This document shows positions 1-9,268 of a DNA stretch of 13,833 bases, piece after piece. The translations under genes and the position numbers were made by a program. Position 1 is the stretch's first letter. Every line of letters begins with the position of its first letter. The notes below the pieces were generated by a model. It was not told where the DNA came from and did no database searches. It saw only the letters and a list, made by a program, of their open reading frames with translations. The stretch lies in NCBI GenBank assembly GCA_903831545.1, contig CAIKYI010000651.1:1-13833 (forward strand), given 5' to 3'. This DNA is from an uncultured Methylobacter sp. (GTDB lineage: Bacteria > Pseudomonadota > Gammaproteobacteria > Methylococcales > Methylomonadaceae).

Positions 1-490
1 TGTTAATGCTCTGCCTGCCTTTGTATCTGTTGTGGCTTTGTTTGTTGACGAGCAGGAAGCACGAATACGCGAGGTCTTGCAGCAAGTACCCATAGATTGC
101 TTGCAATTTCATGGTGATGAAGCGGTTGAAGCTTGCAGGCTTTACGGCAAAAGGTATATCAAGGCAGTGAGAATGCACGACGGCATTGATATAAAGCAAA
201 TGGCTGGACAGTATTATGATGCTGCGGCTTTGCTATTGGATGCTTATCACCCAGGAGCAAAAGGTGGGACTGGCAGTCAGTTTGACTGGGCGTTGATACC
301 TGAACAATGTAGCTTGCCGATTGTTTTGGCGGGTGGCTTGGATATTGATAATGCCAGACAGGCGATACAGGCAGTAAGACCCTACGCGTTGGATGTTAGC
401 AGCGGTGTGGAAGCAAAAAAAGGTATTAAGGATGCGCTAAAAATGGCGACATTCATACGTGAAGTTAACGAGAGTGACAGAATAATATGA
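1..490 (+). CDS. trpF: phosphoribosylanthranilate isomerase, 5'-truncated by window edge
   Basis: TrpF isomerises N-(5-phosphoribosyl)anthranilate to the carboxyphenylamino-deoxyribulose phosphate, a cytoplasmic step of tryptophan synthesis. The reading frame is open from base 2 ([16 protein letters not shown]), so the GTG at 32 is internal and the true start lies upstream. About 162 residues are visible against roughly 200-210 for the family, so the N-terminal strand with the catalytic cysteine is missing. Visible family signatures are FHGDE, the [15 protein letters not shown] segment carrying the catalytic aspartate, PIVLAGGLD, and the C-terminal phosphate-binding LDVSSGVE. The stop overlaps the trpB start (ATGA), implying translational coupling. 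Identification is by motif recognition and by trpBA lying directly downstream. Confidence 0.95.
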   Translation, partial: VNALPAFVSVVALFVDEQEARIREVLQQVPIDCLQFHGDEAVEACRLYGKRYIKAVRMHDGIDIKQMAGQYYDAAALLLDAYHPGAKGGTGSQFDWALIPEQCSLPIVLAGGLDIDNARQAIQAVRPYALDVSSGVEAKKGIKDALKMATFIREVNESDRII

Positions 491-1689
491 CAGAAAAATA
501 CAATCTGCCCGATGAAAGAGGCCACTTTGGTCCTTATGGCGGAATGTTTGTCGCGGAAACATTGATTCCCCCAATTCAGGAGCTGAATGCGGCTTATCAG
601 CAGTATTTGAATGACCCTGAATTTATAGCCGAATTGGATGCCGACTTAAAATATTATGTGGGTCGACCGTCGCCTTTGTACCATGCAGAACGCTGGAGTC
701 GTGAATTAGGTGGCGCTCAGATTTATTTGAAACGGGAAGATTTAAACCATACCGGCGCACATAAAATCAATAACACGGTAGGTCAGGCTTTATTGGCCAA
801 GCGTATGGGTAAGACACGTATTATTGCTGAAACCGGAGCCGGTCAGCATGGTGTGGCTACAGCTACGGTTGCGGCCAGACTTGGTTTGGAGTGCGTAATA
901 TACATGGGGGCGGTCGACGTGGTTCGGCAATCATTAAATGTATATCGGATGAAGTTATTGGGTGCCAAAGTGGTTGCCGTTGAATCAGGTTCAAAGACCT
1001 TAAAAGATGCTTTGAATGAAGCGCTTAGAGATTGGGTGACCAATGTCGACAATACCTTTTACATCATTGGAACGGTTGCAGGTCCTCATCCTTATCCTGC
1101 CATGGTACGTGATTTTCAGGCCATTATTGGCCGTGAAGCAAAACAACAATGTCTGGAGCAGGTCGGACGTTTGCCGGATGCGCTAGTTGCCTGTGTAGGG
1201 GGCGGCTCCAATGCAATAGGATTGTTTTATCCGTTTATTGATGATGCGTCAGTAAAGTTGATTGGCGTTGAAGCGGCTGGCGATGGCGTTGAAACAGGCA
1301 GGCATTCGGCGCCTTTGTGTGCAGGCCGTCCTGGCGTATTGCATGGCAACCGGACTTATCTTATGGAAGATGACGATGGTGAAATCATCGAAACGCATTC
1401 TATTTCTGCCGGCCTGGATTATCCGGGTGTGGGTCCTGAACATGCCTGGTTGAAAGATACAGGTAGGGCCGAGTATGTCAATATTACAGACACTGAAGCA
1501 CTGGAAGGTTTTCATGCCTTGACCCGAATGGAAGGTATTATTCCGGCACTCGAATCCAGTCATGCAATGGCCTATACCATGAAGCTTGCGCCGATTATGA
1601 ACAAAGATGAAGTTATTATTGTCAGTCTTTCCGGTCGTGGCGATAAAGACATGCAAACAATGGCGCAACGTGAGGGGATAGAACTGTGA
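487..1689 (+). CDS. trpB: tryptophan synthase beta chain
   Basis: TrpB condenses indole, channelled from TrpA, with L-serine to give tryptophan, using pyridoxal phosphate. The 400 residues are the normal full length. The PLP-binding lysine is K93 in HTGAHKINN, the catalytic glutamate is about E115 in ETGAGQHG, and the PLP-phosphate loop is the glycine-rich [10 protein letters not shown] segment. The start [16 protein letters not shown] and the end SLSGRGDKD are typical. The gene overlaps trpF upstream (ATGA) and trpA downstream (GTGA) by 4 bases each, so all three are probably translated in a coupled way. Nothing in the sequence suggests the separate TrpB2 subfamily. No attenuator is visible because the operon begins upstream of the window. 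Confidence 0.98.
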   Translation: MTEKYNLPDERGHFGPYGGMFVAETLIPPIQELNAAYQQYLNDPEFIAELDADLKYYVGRPSPLYHAERWSRELGGAQIYLKREDLNHTGAHKINNTVGQALLAKRMGKTRIIAETGAGQHGVATATVAARLGLECVIYMGAVDVVRQSLNVYRMKLLGAKVVAVESGSKTLKDALNEALRDWVTNVDNTFYIIGTVAGPHPYPAMVRDFQAIIGREAKQQCLEQVGRLPDALVACVGGGSNAIGLFYPFIDDASVKLIGVEAAGDGVETGRHSAPLCAGRPGVLHGNRTYLMEDDDGEIIETHSISAGLDYPGVGPEHAWLKDTGRAEYVNITDTEALEGFHALTRMEGIIPALESSHAMAYTMKLAPIMNKDEVIIVSLSGRGDKDMQTMAQREGIEL

Positions 1690-2489
1690 GTCGTTTAACT
1701 GCTACCTTTGAAGCCTTGGCCCAATCTGGCCGTAAGGCGTTAATTCCGTTTATTACCGCCGGAGATCCAAATCCCGATTTCACCTTGCCCATGATGCACG
1801 CAATGGTTGAAGCTGGGGCTGATGTTATCGAATTGGGCGTTCCGTTTTCTGACCCAATGGCTGACGGTCCGGTCATTCAGCGTGCCAGTGAGCGTGCTTT
1901 AGCTCATAAAATGAGTTTAAGACGTGTTTTGGCTATTGCCACAGAGTTCAGAAAATCTAATCAACATACTCCCGTGGTGTTAATGGGTTATGTTAATCCA
2001 ATTGAAGCAATGGGGTATGAGGATTTTTCCAATGCGGCTCAGCGTGCTGAAATTGATGGCGTTTTAACCGTCGATTTGCCTATTGAAGAAGCTGCGCAAA
2101 ATATTGCCCTGTTAAAGGCACGAGCTGTTGATCCGATTTTTTTATTGGCCCCCAATAGCACTGACGAGCGTATAAAAATGATGGGGACTGCCGGTAGCGG
2201 TTATCTGTACTATGTATCGCTTAAAGGTGTTACCGGAGCAGGGCATTTAGATGTTGACGATGTTGAAGCCAAGCTGAGTCAAATCAGGGCAAATACCAGT
2301 TTGCCTGTTGCTATTGGTTTTGGTGTTAAAGATGCCCAAACAGCGAAAACGGTTTCCGGTCTGGGTGATGGCGTAGTCGTGGGTAGCGCATTAATTAGTA
2401 AAATTGAAGCAAATCTCGATGATTTGGAGCGCGCTAAAAGTGAAATAGTTGAGCTATTAACCTCCATGCGCCAGGCAATGGATAGCTAA
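1686..2489 (+). CDS. trpA: tryptophan synthase alpha chain
   Basis: TrpA cleaves indole-3-glycerol phosphate to indole and glyceraldehyde 3-phosphate, and passes indole through a tunnel to TrpB in the alpha2-beta2 complex. The 267 residues are the usual length. Both catalytic acids sit at the family-standard positions, E49 ([11 protein letters not shown]) and D60 (MADGP). The phosphate-binding loops GFGVKDA and GVVVGSAL are present near the C-terminus. The start is GTG at 1686, which overlaps the trpB stop; GAGGGG at 1672-1677, 8 bases upstream, is a strong Shine-Dalgarno supporting it. After the gene, a 64-base gap with a hairpin precedes accD. Confidence 0.97.
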   Translation: MSRLTATFEALAQSGRKALIPFITAGDPNPDFTLPMMHAMVEAGADVIELGVPFSDPMADGPVIQRASERALAHKMSLRRVLAIATEFRKSNQHTPVVLMGYVNPIEAMGYEDFSNAAQRAEIDGVLTVDLPIEEAAQNIALLKARAVDPIFLLAPNSTDERIKMMGTAGSGYLYYVSLKGVTGAGHLDVDDVEAKLSQIRANTSLPVAIGFGVKDAQTAKTVSGLGDGVVVGSALISKIEANLDDLERAKSEIVELLTSMRQAMDS

Positions 2490-2502
2490 AGAACATTTTT
2501 CA

Positions 2503-2529
2503 TGATGGGCTGAATCAATCAGTTCATCA
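2503..2529 (+). promoter_or_regulatory. 11-bp RNA hairpin in the trpA-accD gap
   Basis: TGATGGGCTGA (2503-2513) pairs with TCAGTTCATCA (2519-2529) across the loop ATCAA, giving 11 base pairs of which two are G-U in the RNA. No T-tract follows, so it is not a standard intrinsic terminator in either direction. It lies 14 bases downstream of the trpA stop and 24 bases upstream of the accD start. It could protect an mRNA end, mark a processing site, or modulate accD translation; the function is unknown. A four-codon ATG...TGA reading frame (2539-2553) also abuts the accD start. Confidence 0.45.
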
Positions 2530-2553
2530 AGCAGCAACATGACGGGTATTTGA

Positions 2554-3528
2554 ATGAGTTGGTTTGAAAAATTAATCCCTTCTACAATTAGAACGGAAGG
2601 TTCGAATAAAAAGGGCACTGTGCCCGAAGGATTGTGGAACAAGTGTCCAAGCTGTAATGCAATTCTTTACAACACAGAGTTGGAAAGAAATTTTAGTGTT
2701 TGCCCAAAATGTGAGCATCACATGCGAATTTCTGCGAGAACTCGTTTAGCTATGTTTCTTGATGAGGGCGGTCAGCAAGAAATCGGTAAAAATGTTAAGC
2801 CACTGGATCCATTAAAGTTTAAAGACAGCAAAAAATATAAAGACCGGGTCACCCAGGCGCAAAAGCAGACTAAAGAAAATGATGCCTTGATTGTCATTAA
2901 AGGTCAGCTTAAAGGGCAGGCTATTGTTGCTGCAGCCTTTGATTTTGGGTTCATGGGTGGGTCCATGGGTTCTGTGGTCGGTGAAAAATTTGTTCGTGGC
3001 GTAAACAAGAGTCTTGAGTTGGGCGTGCCGTTCATCGTTTTTACAGCCAGCGGCGGCGCACGTATGCAAGAATCGCTATTCTCGTTATTCCAGATGGCTA
3101 AAACCAGTGCGGCCTTAACCAAGTTGTCTGAGGCAGGTCTTCCGTATATTTCGTTTATGACTGATCCGACTATGGGTGGTGTATCAGCAAGTTTAGCAAT
3201 GCTTGGTGACATCAATGTTGCCGAACCCAATGCCCTGATCGGTTTTGCCGGTCCCAGAGTCATTGAACAAACCGTCCGTGAAAAACTGCCGGAAGGTTTT
3301 CAGCGCAGCGAATTTTTACAGGAGCATGGCGCTATCGATATGATTATCGATAGACGTGAAATGCGCGATAAGATAGCCAGCATTCTTGCGATGCTGATGC
3401 AGGGTAGAGCGTTTGCTGCACAGCAACTTTCCCTGGCATCCGATTTAATCGCTAACGAGACTGAAAACACTGAAGAAATGCAAGCAGAAGCAGATGACGT
3501 CATCAATCATCCAGATCAGGTAGAGTGA
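2554..3528 (+). CDS. accD: acetyl-CoA carboxylase carboxyltransferase subunit beta
   Basis: AccD with AccA forms the carboxyltransferase that moves CO2 from carboxybiotin to acetyl-CoA, giving malonyl-CoA for fatty acid synthesis. The N-terminal zinc ribbon is intact: C31-x2-C34 and C50-x2-C53. The carboxyltransferase fold follows, with [40 protein letters not shown] and [18 protein letters not shown] segments. At 324 residues it is about 20 longer than the E. coli protein, because of an acidic, probably disordered tail rich in Glu and Asp after about residue 298. The ATG at 2554 has only a weak ribosome site (GACGGG, 9 bases away). In E. coli the AccD zinc domain binds acc mRNA; whether that happens here is not shown by the sequence. 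folC follows after 17 bases. Confidence 0.98.
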   Translation: MSWFEKLIPSTIRTEGSNKKGTVPEGLWNKCPSCNAILYNTELERNFSVCPKCEHHMRISARTRLAMFLDEGGQQEIGKNVKPLDPLKFKDSKKYKDRVTQAQKQTKENDALIVIKGQLKGQAIVAAAFDFGFMGGSMGSVVGEKFVRGVNKSLELGVPFIVFTASGGARMQESLFSLFQMAKTSAALTKLSEAGLPYISFMTDPTMGGVSASLAMLGDINVAEPNALIGFAGPRVIEQTVREKLPEGFQRSEFLQEHGAIDMIIDRREMRDKIASILAMLMQGRAFAAQQLSLASDLIANETENTEEMQAEADDVINHPDQVE

Positions 3529-3545
3529 TTTTTTAATATCGGTTA

Positions 3546-4817
3546 ATGAAACCTTTTAATTCCCTACAGGATTGGCTGAAGTGGCAGGAAAGCTTACATC
3601 CCTTATATATTGATTTGGGTTTGGAGCGGGCGGCACACGTATTTCATGCGCTTAACCCTGATTATGACAAGCCTCCAACTATTACAGTAGCCGGAACTAA
3701 TGGCAAAGGTTCCACCGTTGCTTATCTGGAGTCTATTTATATAGAGCAAGGTTACCGGGTGGGGTCTTATACTTCGCCACATATTCTGAAATATAACGAA
3801 AGAATAAAAATAGATGGCAAATCGGTATCGGATGAACAGATTTGTGAGGCCTTTGCAAGAATAGACATTGCTCGTGGCAATATTACATTAAGCTATTTTG
3901 AGTTTGGTACCTTGGCTGCCCTGGATATATTTCGTCGCGCCAACGTTGATGTTCAATTGCTTGAAGTGGGTTTGGGCGGGCGACTGGATGCGGTTAATAT
4001 AATCGCTCCTGATGTGGCGGTTATTACCAGTATCAGTATTGATCATAGCGAATGGTTAGGGAACACCCGAGAAGCAATCGGTACTGAAAAAGCAGGTATT
4101 TTTCGTGCAAGAATTCCTGCTGTAACAGGTGAGCCTGAACCGCCGGAATCCCTTATAAAATGTGCTCTTGAACTGGGAGCCCCGTTGTATTGTATTGGTA
4201 AGGATTTTGGCTATAAAAAACAGGAATCAGGTTGGGATTGGTTTTCTGAAGATCTACAGATGTTACAATTACCGGAACCTGGTTTAAAAGGTGAGCATCA
4301 GTTTCGTAATGCTTCTGTCGTGCTTTTAGCCGTGACAAAAATGTCTGAAGTGTTACCTGTTAGTGAACTGGCGGTTAGGCAAGGTTTGGCAAAGGTTCAT
4401 TTAGCCGGTCGGTTTCAATTGATCAATGGTGAAATTCCGGTCCTCCTGGATGTTGGCCATAATCCTGAAGCAGTAAGAACATTGGCGGATTACTTAGCGG
4501 CTGTTTATCCGGGAAGACGTATCCACGCTGTATTTTCAATGATGAAAGATAAGGACATTGCCAGTGTCCTTGAAATTATGAATGCTGTAGTTTATGACTG
4601 GTTTTTTGCACCGTTAATTAATCCTCGTGCTGCTAATGAATCGCTGATGCGCGAGTTTTTCTTGAAAAGTTCGGTATCCAGGGTTTCTTTTGGCTATGAC
4701 GGATTTAATCAGGCATTTTCTGCGGCAAAAAGTCAGTCTGTAGCAGGGGATTTGTTATTGGTTTTTGGGTCTTTTTTTTTGGTATCTGAGTGCTTGGTTG
4801 AATTTGAGAATAAGTGA
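3546..4817 (+). CDS. folC: bifunctional dihydrofolate synthase / folylpolyglutamate synthase
   Basis: FolC adds glutamate to dihydropteroate and then further glutamates to reduced folates, using ATP, in the cytoplasm. The 423 residues match the family. The P-loop GTNGKGS is at 50-56, followed by the folate-binding-region motif TSPHILKYNERIKIDG (76-91), GLGGRLDAVN (142-151) and DHSEWLGNTREAIGTEKAGIF, in which K182 occupies the place of the carbamylated lysine of this Mur-ligase-like family. The C-terminal domain starts near AGRFQ and has the DVGHNPEA motif and the GSF...V ending. The ribosome site is weak, so translation may depend on accD upstream. A T9 run (4772-4780) lies in the last codons (S-F-F-L) and is a possible slippage point. 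Confidence 0.97.
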   Translation: MKPFNSLQDWLKWQESLHPLYIDLGLERAAHVFHALNPDYDKPPTITVAGTNGKGSTVAYLESIYIEQGYRVGSYTSPHILKYNERIKIDGKSVSDEQICEAFARIDIARGNITLSYFEFGTLAALDIFRRANVDVQLLEVGLGGRLDAVNIIAPDVAVITSISIDHSEWLGNTREAIGTEKAGIFRARIPAVTGEPEPPESLIKCALELGAPLYCIGKDFGYKKQESGWDWFSEDLQMLQLPEPGLKGEHQFRNASVVLLAVTKMSEVLPVSELAVRQGLAKVHLAGRFQLINGEIPVLLDVGHNPEAVRTLADYLAAVYPGRRIHAVFSMMKDKDIASVLEIMNAVVYDWFFAPLINPRAANESLMREFFLKSSVSRVSFGYDGFNQAFSAAKSQSVAGDLLLVFGSFFLVSECLVEFENK

Positions 4818-4826
4818 GTAGACGAA

Positions 4827-5783
4827 ATGGATCATGAATTAAAACAACGTTTGATTGGTGCGGTTGTGGTTACTGCACTTTGTGCTATTTTTATCCCCAT
4901 GTTATTCGATGATCCTGTCGATACAAATATCAGTGAGCTCGCAGTTCCTGCGCCTGCTAATACCGGAGCAGGGGATGCAGGTAATCTGCCTGCGAGTGCG
5001 GAGCAGGTGTTAAAGTTGCCTGACTCAGAACCGTTAACAACTGATAATTCCGGTGAAACAATTGAAAGTACCGGTGCCGAAGAGGAGTTGGCCGAGCCAG
5101 ATGCGGGGCAGTCGAAACAAGGCGGTGCCGGGGATGCTTTATATGCCGAATCCAAAGGCTATACCAGACAAAATATTGATGAAGAACCACCTGTGGATGA
5201 ACCCGAAGTCGTGTCACCCAAGGTACATTCCAAACAGCCTCTTGATTCAGCTCAGGGTAAGTCATCGTTGACCGAAGCTTTAAAAAACCAGGCGCCCAAA
5301 GCTCAAGTCAGGGATGCCCGCATGGAAGCAGAGGTAAACGAAGCCGTTAAGGCTAAAAAAGTCATAGAGACGCTAAAGCCAATAACAGTTAAAAAGCCTG
5401 ATATTGAACCATCAAGTAATACCCATGCCGAGGCAGTTAAGTCAGATGCTTTAGCGGTTCAGGCCAAGCAACCCAGTGCGGCAAAAAGCCTTGCGGCTGC
5501 AGTCGCTGAAGCAAAAAAACCTGTGGTTGCGCCACCTAAAGCCCCTGCAAAATTAGTGCGCTGGTTTATTCAGGTGGGTAGTTTCAGTAAAAAAGACAAT
5601 GCCATGTCGCTTTGGGATAGCTTGCGTGAACAAGGTTTACCCGCTTCGCTGGATACTGTTCAAACAGATAAAGGTACCGCCTACCGTCTTCGGGTAGGGC
5701 CAGAACTTGACGAAAAAAAGGCTGCGGCAATGAAGTCAAGACTGGATAAACAAAATATAAAGGCCATTTTGATCTCTGAATAA
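4827..5783 (+). CDS. dedD: DedD-like SPOR-domain cell division protein
   Basis: This is probably an inner-membrane protein that localises to the septum by binding denuded peptidoglycan glycan strands through its SPOR domain, as DedD does in E. coli. The layout is a short cytoplasmic start (MDHELKQRL), one membrane anchor at about 9-27 followed by the DedD-typical FDDP, a long low-complexity periplasmic linker (31-240), and a C-terminal SPOR domain at about 244-316 (RWFIQVGSFSKKDNA to KAILI). The linker is acidic and Gly/Ala/Pro-rich to about 160, then Lys/Ala/Pro-rich. At 318 residues it is about 100 longer than E. coli DedD, all in the linker. It sits 9 bases after folC and 1 base before cvpA, the same place as SPOR genes in related genomes. 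The family is certain; the symbol is by position and layout. Confidence 0.88.
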   Translation: MDHELKQRLIGAVVVTALCAIFIPMLFDDPVDTNISELAVPAPANTGAGDAGNLPASAEQVLKLPDSEPLTTDNSGETIESTGAEEELAEPDAGQSKQGGAGDALYAESKGYTRQNIDEEPPVDEPEVVSPKVHSKQPLDSAQGKSSLTEALKNQAPKAQVRDARMEAEVNEAVKAKKVIETLKPITVKKPDIEPSSNTHAEAVKSDALAVQAKQPSAAKSLAAAVAEAKKPVVAPPKAPAKLVRWFIQVGSFSKKDNAMSLWDSLREQGLPASLDTVQTDKGTAYRLRVGPELDEKKAAAMKSRLDKQNIKAILISE

Positions 5784-5784
5784 A

Positions 5785-6291
5785 ATGTTTTATAAAGGCA
5801 TGATCTGGATAGATTTCACCCTACTCGGGTTAGTTTTTGTTTTTATTGTTTTGGGTCTGTTTCGAGGATTTAATAAGGAAGTTTTTTCGTTATTGTTCTG
5901 GTTGCTGGCAACTTGGGTAGGGTTAACTTTTAGTCATGAGTTTTGCGGGTTTTGGGGAGCTTTCATCAGCCATCAAACAGCCAGAATTGCATTGTCTTTC
6001 CTGGCTTTATTGGTGATTACGCTGAGCGTTGGCGGTTTAATCAATTTCCTGATAAGTGTTGTGACTAAAAATTCAGGCTTAACCCTTCTGAATAGATTGG
6101 GTGGCATGCTCTTTGGGGTAATTCGTGGCATGATCTTTATTACAGTCGTTGTCATATTGGCGGGGTTTACACCTTTGCCCAGGGAGTCCTGGTGGTCAGC
6201 GTCTACAGTGCTCCCGCCTTTTCAAGTGCTGGCTGTATGGTTGCGAGATCATCTTTCAACAGGTATAGCTACTTACATCAGTTATCGCTAG
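5785..6291 (+). CDS. cvpA: CvpA family membrane protein
   Basis: CvpA is an inner-membrane protein named for its need in colicin V production. Its molecular role is unsettled, though it lies upstream of purF in many proteobacteria, as here. The 168 residues contain about four hydrophobic segments (near 8-27, 32-52, 64-90 and 107-127), with the family-typical LFRGFNKEVFSLLFW after the first and LNRLGGMLFGVIRGM before the last. The first ATG is at 5785, one base after the SPOR-gene stop. Homologues usually begin M-(V/I)-W-I-D, which corresponds to the in-frame ATG at 5800; AAGG lies only 1 base before that codon, a poor spacing. Either start is possible. Confidence 0.93.
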   Translation: MFYKGMIWIDFTLLGLVFVFIVLGLFRGFNKEVFSLLFWLLATWVGLTFSHEFCGFWGAFISHQTARIALSFLALLVITLSVGGLINFLISVVTKNSGLTLLNRLGGMLFGVIRGMIFITVVVILAGFTPLPRESWWSASTVLPPFQVLAVWLRDHLSTGIATYISYR

Positions 6292-6333
6292 CTTCTTTCG
6301 CTAATCTCTTTAAACAATGCAGGTTAAAAAATA

Positions 6334-7842
6334 ATGTGTGGTATTGCGGCAATCGTTTCACATCAGGCTGTTAGTCAGGATTTATATGATGCACTGACAG
6401 TTCTGCAGCATAGGGGGCAGGATGCTGCCGGCATCGTGACTTGTGAGGCCGGCCGGTTACATTTACGCAAGGAAAACGGTTTAACCCGTGACGTTTTTAC
6501 CAATGCGCAAATGTTAAAACTGAAGGGCAACATGGGTATAGCTCATGTTCGTTACCCGACAGCAGGTTGCACCAGTTCAGCGGAAGCGCAACCGTTTTAT
6601 GTCAACTCGCCTTTTGGTTTGACGCTTGCGCATAATGGCAATTTGACCAATACCGAAGAATTAAAAAATGCCTTGTTTGTAGAGGATCAGCGGCATATTA
6701 ATACCGATTCGGACTCCGAAGTTTTGCTGAATGTTTTTGCTCATGAATTACAAAGTCTGGGTAAATTGCATTTAAGTGTCGATGATGTTTTTGAAGCGGT
6801 TTCCGGCGTTCATCGTCGTTGTAGAGGAGCTTATGCAGTTGTCATTATGATTGCCGGCTTCGGGATTTTAGGTTTTAGAGATCCTCACGGTATTCGTCCG
6901 ATTGTTTATGGTGCACGAAAATCCAAACAAGGCACTGAAGTGATGATCGCCTCCGAAAGTGTTGCGCTTGATGTGCTGGGCTTCGATCTGATAAGAGACA
7001 TTGCGCCGGGTGAAGCAGTGTTTATTGAAGCATCCGGTGAATTGCATACCAAGCAGTGTGCAGAACAAATTGATCATTGCCCCTGTATTTTTGAATATGT
7101 TTATTTTGCAAGACCGGATTCGATTATTGACCGGATTTCAGTCTATAAAGCCCGTTTAAGAATGGGCGAAAAGTTGGCCAAAAAAGTGCTTAGGGACTGG
7201 CCGGATCATGATATTGATGTGGTTATTCCCATTCCCGACACCAGTCGTACAGCCGCTTTGCAGATGGCTAATATCTTGGGTGTTAAGTATCGGGAAGGCT
7301 TCATAAAAAACCGCTACATCGGCAGAACATTTATAATGCCGGGTCAGAAAATGAGAGAAAAATCGGTCAAGCAAAAGTTGAACGCCATTAGCCTTGAGTT
7401 TGAAGGCAAAAATGTATTGCTGGTTGATGATTCGATCGTCAGAGGGACAACCTCCGAGCAGATTATTCAGATGGCACGTGATGCCGGTGCCAAAAAGGTC
7501 TATTTTGCCTCAGCTGCACCACCGGTTCGGTATCCCAATGTTTATGGAATTGATATGCCCGCCGCTCATGAATTGATTGCCCATGATAAAACTGAAGATG
7601 AAGTGTGTGAAGCAATAGGCGCCGACAAGGTTATTTATCAGGAACTGAACGATTTGATTGATGCGGTTCGTAAAGGTAATTTGGATATTGAACATTTTGA
7701 TACGTCCTGCTTTAGTAAAGAATATATTACCGGTGACATTGACGATGCCTATCTGGAACGAACTGAGGCATTACGCAATGACAGTGCTCAAGCCGAAAGA
7801 AACTCTGAAAATTTTATAATCGGAATGCAGAATGGGGATTGA
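6334..7842 (+). CDS. purF: amidophosphoribosyltransferase (glutamine PRPP amidotransferase)
   Basis: PurF makes 5-phosphoribosylamine from PRPP and glutamine, the first committed step of purine synthesis. The protein starts [10 protein letters not shown], so removal of Met exposes the catalytic N-terminal Cys. There is no propeptide and no obvious iron-sulfur cysteine set, which makes it the E. coli type rather than the Bacillus type. The Ntn glutaminase domain has HVRYPTAG (R73) and HNGNLTN (about 100-106). The phosphoribosyltransferase domain has the PRPP loop [14 protein letters not shown] at 361-374. At 502 residues it is within 3 of the E. coli enzyme as I recall it. It lies 42 bases after cvpA with a weak AGG ribosome site. 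I saw no clear PurR-type operator in that gap. Confidence 0.98.
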   Translation: MCGIAAIVSHQAVSQDLYDALTVLQHRGQDAAGIVTCEAGRLHLRKENGLTRDVFTNAQMLKLKGNMGIAHVRYPTAGCTSSAEAQPFYVNSPFGLTLAHNGNLTNTEELKNALFVEDQRHINTDSDSEVLLNVFAHELQSLGKLHLSVDDVFEAVSGVHRRCRGAYAVVIMIAGFGILGFRDPHGIRPIVYGARKSKQGTEVMIASESVALDVLGFDLIRDIAPGEAVFIEASGELHTKQCAEQIDHCPCIFEYVYFARPDSIIDRISVYKARLRMGEKLAKKVLRDWPDHDIDVVIPIPDTSRTAALQMANILGVKYREGFIKNRYIGRTFIMPGQKMREKSVKQKLNAISLEFEGKNVLLVDDSIVRGTTSEQIIQMARDAGAKKVYFASAAPPVRYPNVYGIDMPAAHELIAHDKTEDEVCEAIGADKVIYQELNDLIDAVRKGNLDIEHFDTSCFSKEYITGDIDDAYLERTEALRNDSAQAERNSENFIIGMQNGD

Positions 7843-7847
7843 TATTT

Positions 7848-7917
7848 AAGACTAATGACTTTAAGGCCATTAATTCATGAAATTAATTCACTGAATTGGT
7901 TTTACCCCTTTAGTCTT
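7848..7917. other. inverted-repeat region between purF and metZ
   Basis: The 150-base purF-metZ gap contains an 8-bp inverted repeat, AAGACTAA (7848-7855) and TTAGTCTT (7910-7917). Inside it is a 7-bp hairpin, ATTAATT (7869-7875) with AATTAAT (7881-7887), loop CATGA. A competing pairing, CCA...ATTCA (7867-7877) with TGAATTGG (7892-7899), would exclude the inner hairpin. A CTTTAG-T-CTTTAG tandem overlaps the right arm (7908-7920). It may end purF transcription or form a metZ leader; the stems are AT-rich and only modestly stable. No convincing sigma-70 promoter was found for metZ; TTGATT (7960-7965) with TATTAC (7981-7986) has a short 15-base spacer and lies too near the ATG. Confidence 0.35.
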
Positions 7918-7992
7918 TAGCCCTGATTTTAAATTTCATCGAACATGATAAAAAGTGACTTGATTTCCAAAACATAATCGTATTACAAAGCC

Positions 7993-9180
7993 ATGAAAGA
8001 CAACAACTGGAGCAACTACAATCTTGAAACCCAGGCGATAAGAGCCGGGCATAGGCGTACTCATGAAGATGAGCACAGCATTCCGATATTTGCCACTTCC
8101 AGTTATGTGTTTGCCAGTGCCGAAGAAGCCGCTATGCGTTTTACTGGAAAAAAACCTGGCAATATTTATTCACGCTTTACCAACCCAACAGTTAATGCTT
8201 TTCAAGAAAGGCTGGCCTTAATGGAAAATGGCGAACGCTGCCTGGCCTTTGCCTCAGGTATGGCAGCCAGTATGGCGGTTGGTATGGGACTGCTTAAAGC
8301 CGGGGATCATGTTGTGTGTTCGCGCGGTGTTTTTGGCAATACCGTGTTGATGTTTCAGAATTATTTTGGCAAGTTTGGAGTTGAAACCGATTTTGTCGAT
8401 TTGGTTGATACCGCAGCTTGGGAAGCGGCAATCAAACCCAATACCCGTTTTTTGTTTTTGGAAACACCTTCTAACCCCCTGACTGAAATTGCCGATATCT
8501 CAGCACTTGCCAATATTGCCCATAATCACGGCTGTTTACTGATCGTTGATAATTGTTTTTGTACGCCGGCATTGCAAAAACCATTGGATTTGGGGGCGGA
8601 TATCATTGTTCATTCGGCAACCAAATATATTGACGGACAGGGGCGTTGTGTCGGTGGTGCAGTTGTTGCCAGTGAAGACGTCATCGAAAAGTCTATTTAT
8701 CCCTATCTGCGTACTGGCGGAGCGACTATGAGTCCGTTTAATGCCTGGGTATTTTTATCCGGACTTGAAACGCTTGCGATCAGAATGAAAGCACATTGTG
8801 ACAGCGCTTTTGAACTTGCCTTATGGCTGGAACAGCAAGTCGGCGTTTCGAGGGTGCATTACCCGGGATTAGTCTCACATGCTCAACATCAATTGGCTGC
8901 ACGTCAGCAAAGCCATTTTGGTGGTATCGTGAGTTTTGAGTTAACTGGTGGCAAGGAGCATGCCTGGAAGTTGATCGATGCTACTGAAATGTTGTCAATC
9001 ACTGCCAATTTGGGTGATGTAAAAACCACGATCACTCATCCGGCAACGACGACACATGGCCGATTAACATCCGAAGTCAGAGCTGCAGCAGGTATTAAAG
9101 ATGGTCTGCTAAGGATTTCAGTAGGACTGGAACACATTGAAGATATTAAAAAAGACATTTTTAGAGGCTTGTCATTGTGA
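7993..9180 (+). CDS. metZ: O-succinylhomoserine sulfhydrylase
   Basis: MetZ makes homocysteine directly from O-succinylhomoserine and sulfide, bypassing cystathionine, in methionine synthesis. It belongs to the Cys/Met-metabolism PLP family. Visible features are YSRFTNPTV (59-67), the PLP-ring region FASGMAA (86-92), the PLP-nitrogen aspartate D186 (IVDNCF), and the Schiff-base lysine K211 in HSATKYIDGQGR. The DGQGR sequence and the position after purF match MetZ better than MetB, MetC or the O-acetylhomoserine enzyme MetY, which carries long insertions. The 395 residues are the normal length, and the end SVGLEHIEDIKKDI is typical. The ATG at 7993 has a weak ribosome site (AAAG). Substrate preference for the succinyl ester is inferred from the family. 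Confidence 0.94.
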   Translation: MKDNNWSNYNLETQAIRAGHRRTHEDEHSIPIFATSSYVFASAEEAAMRFTGKKPGNIYSRFTNPTVNAFQERLALMENGERCLAFASGMAASMAVGMGLLKAGDHVVCSRGVFGNTVLMFQNYFGKFGVETDFVDLVDTAAWEAAIKPNTRFLFLETPSNPLTEIADISALANIAHNHGCLLIVDNCFCTPALQKPLDLGADIIVHSATKYIDGQGRCVGGAVVASEDVIEKSIYPYLRTGGATMSPFNAWVFLSGLETLAIRMKAHCDSAFELALWLEQQVGVSRVHYPGLVSHAQHQLAARQQSHFGGIVSFELTGGKEHAWKLIDATEMLSITANLGDVKTTITHPATTTHGRLTSEVRAAAGIKDGLLRISVGLEHIEDIKKDIFRGLSL

Positions 9181-9268
9181 ATTGGATTAATCAATTCAAA
9201 TAGGATAAGTCCAGACCAGAACATTGTTTAGAGGGTCCCCCCATGCAAGGATTAGCGATGTTGCAGCA

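Noticed and set aside
32..34. GTG at 32 as the trpF start
   Set aside because: The upstream frame from base 2 is open and encodes the conserved TrpF sequence ahead of it, so the gene is cut by the window edge.
1249..1668. 139-codon open frame on the minus strand inside trpB
   Set aside because: It lies wholly within a well-supported gene on the other strand and its product resembles no family I know; it is a shadow of trpB codon use.
7855..7920. 21-codon frame upstream of metZ as a leader peptide
   Set aside because: It has no methionine run, no good ribosome site and lies across AT-rich inverted repeats; nothing supports translation.
7921..7960. SAM-II-like words (TGATTTTAA then ATGATAAAA) upstream of metZ, a known SAM-II target in alphaproteobacteria
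   Set aside because: The bases before the two words (AGCCC and CGAAC) cannot form the P1 stem, and the terminal pseudoknot strand of the SAM-II consensus, as I recall it, is absent.
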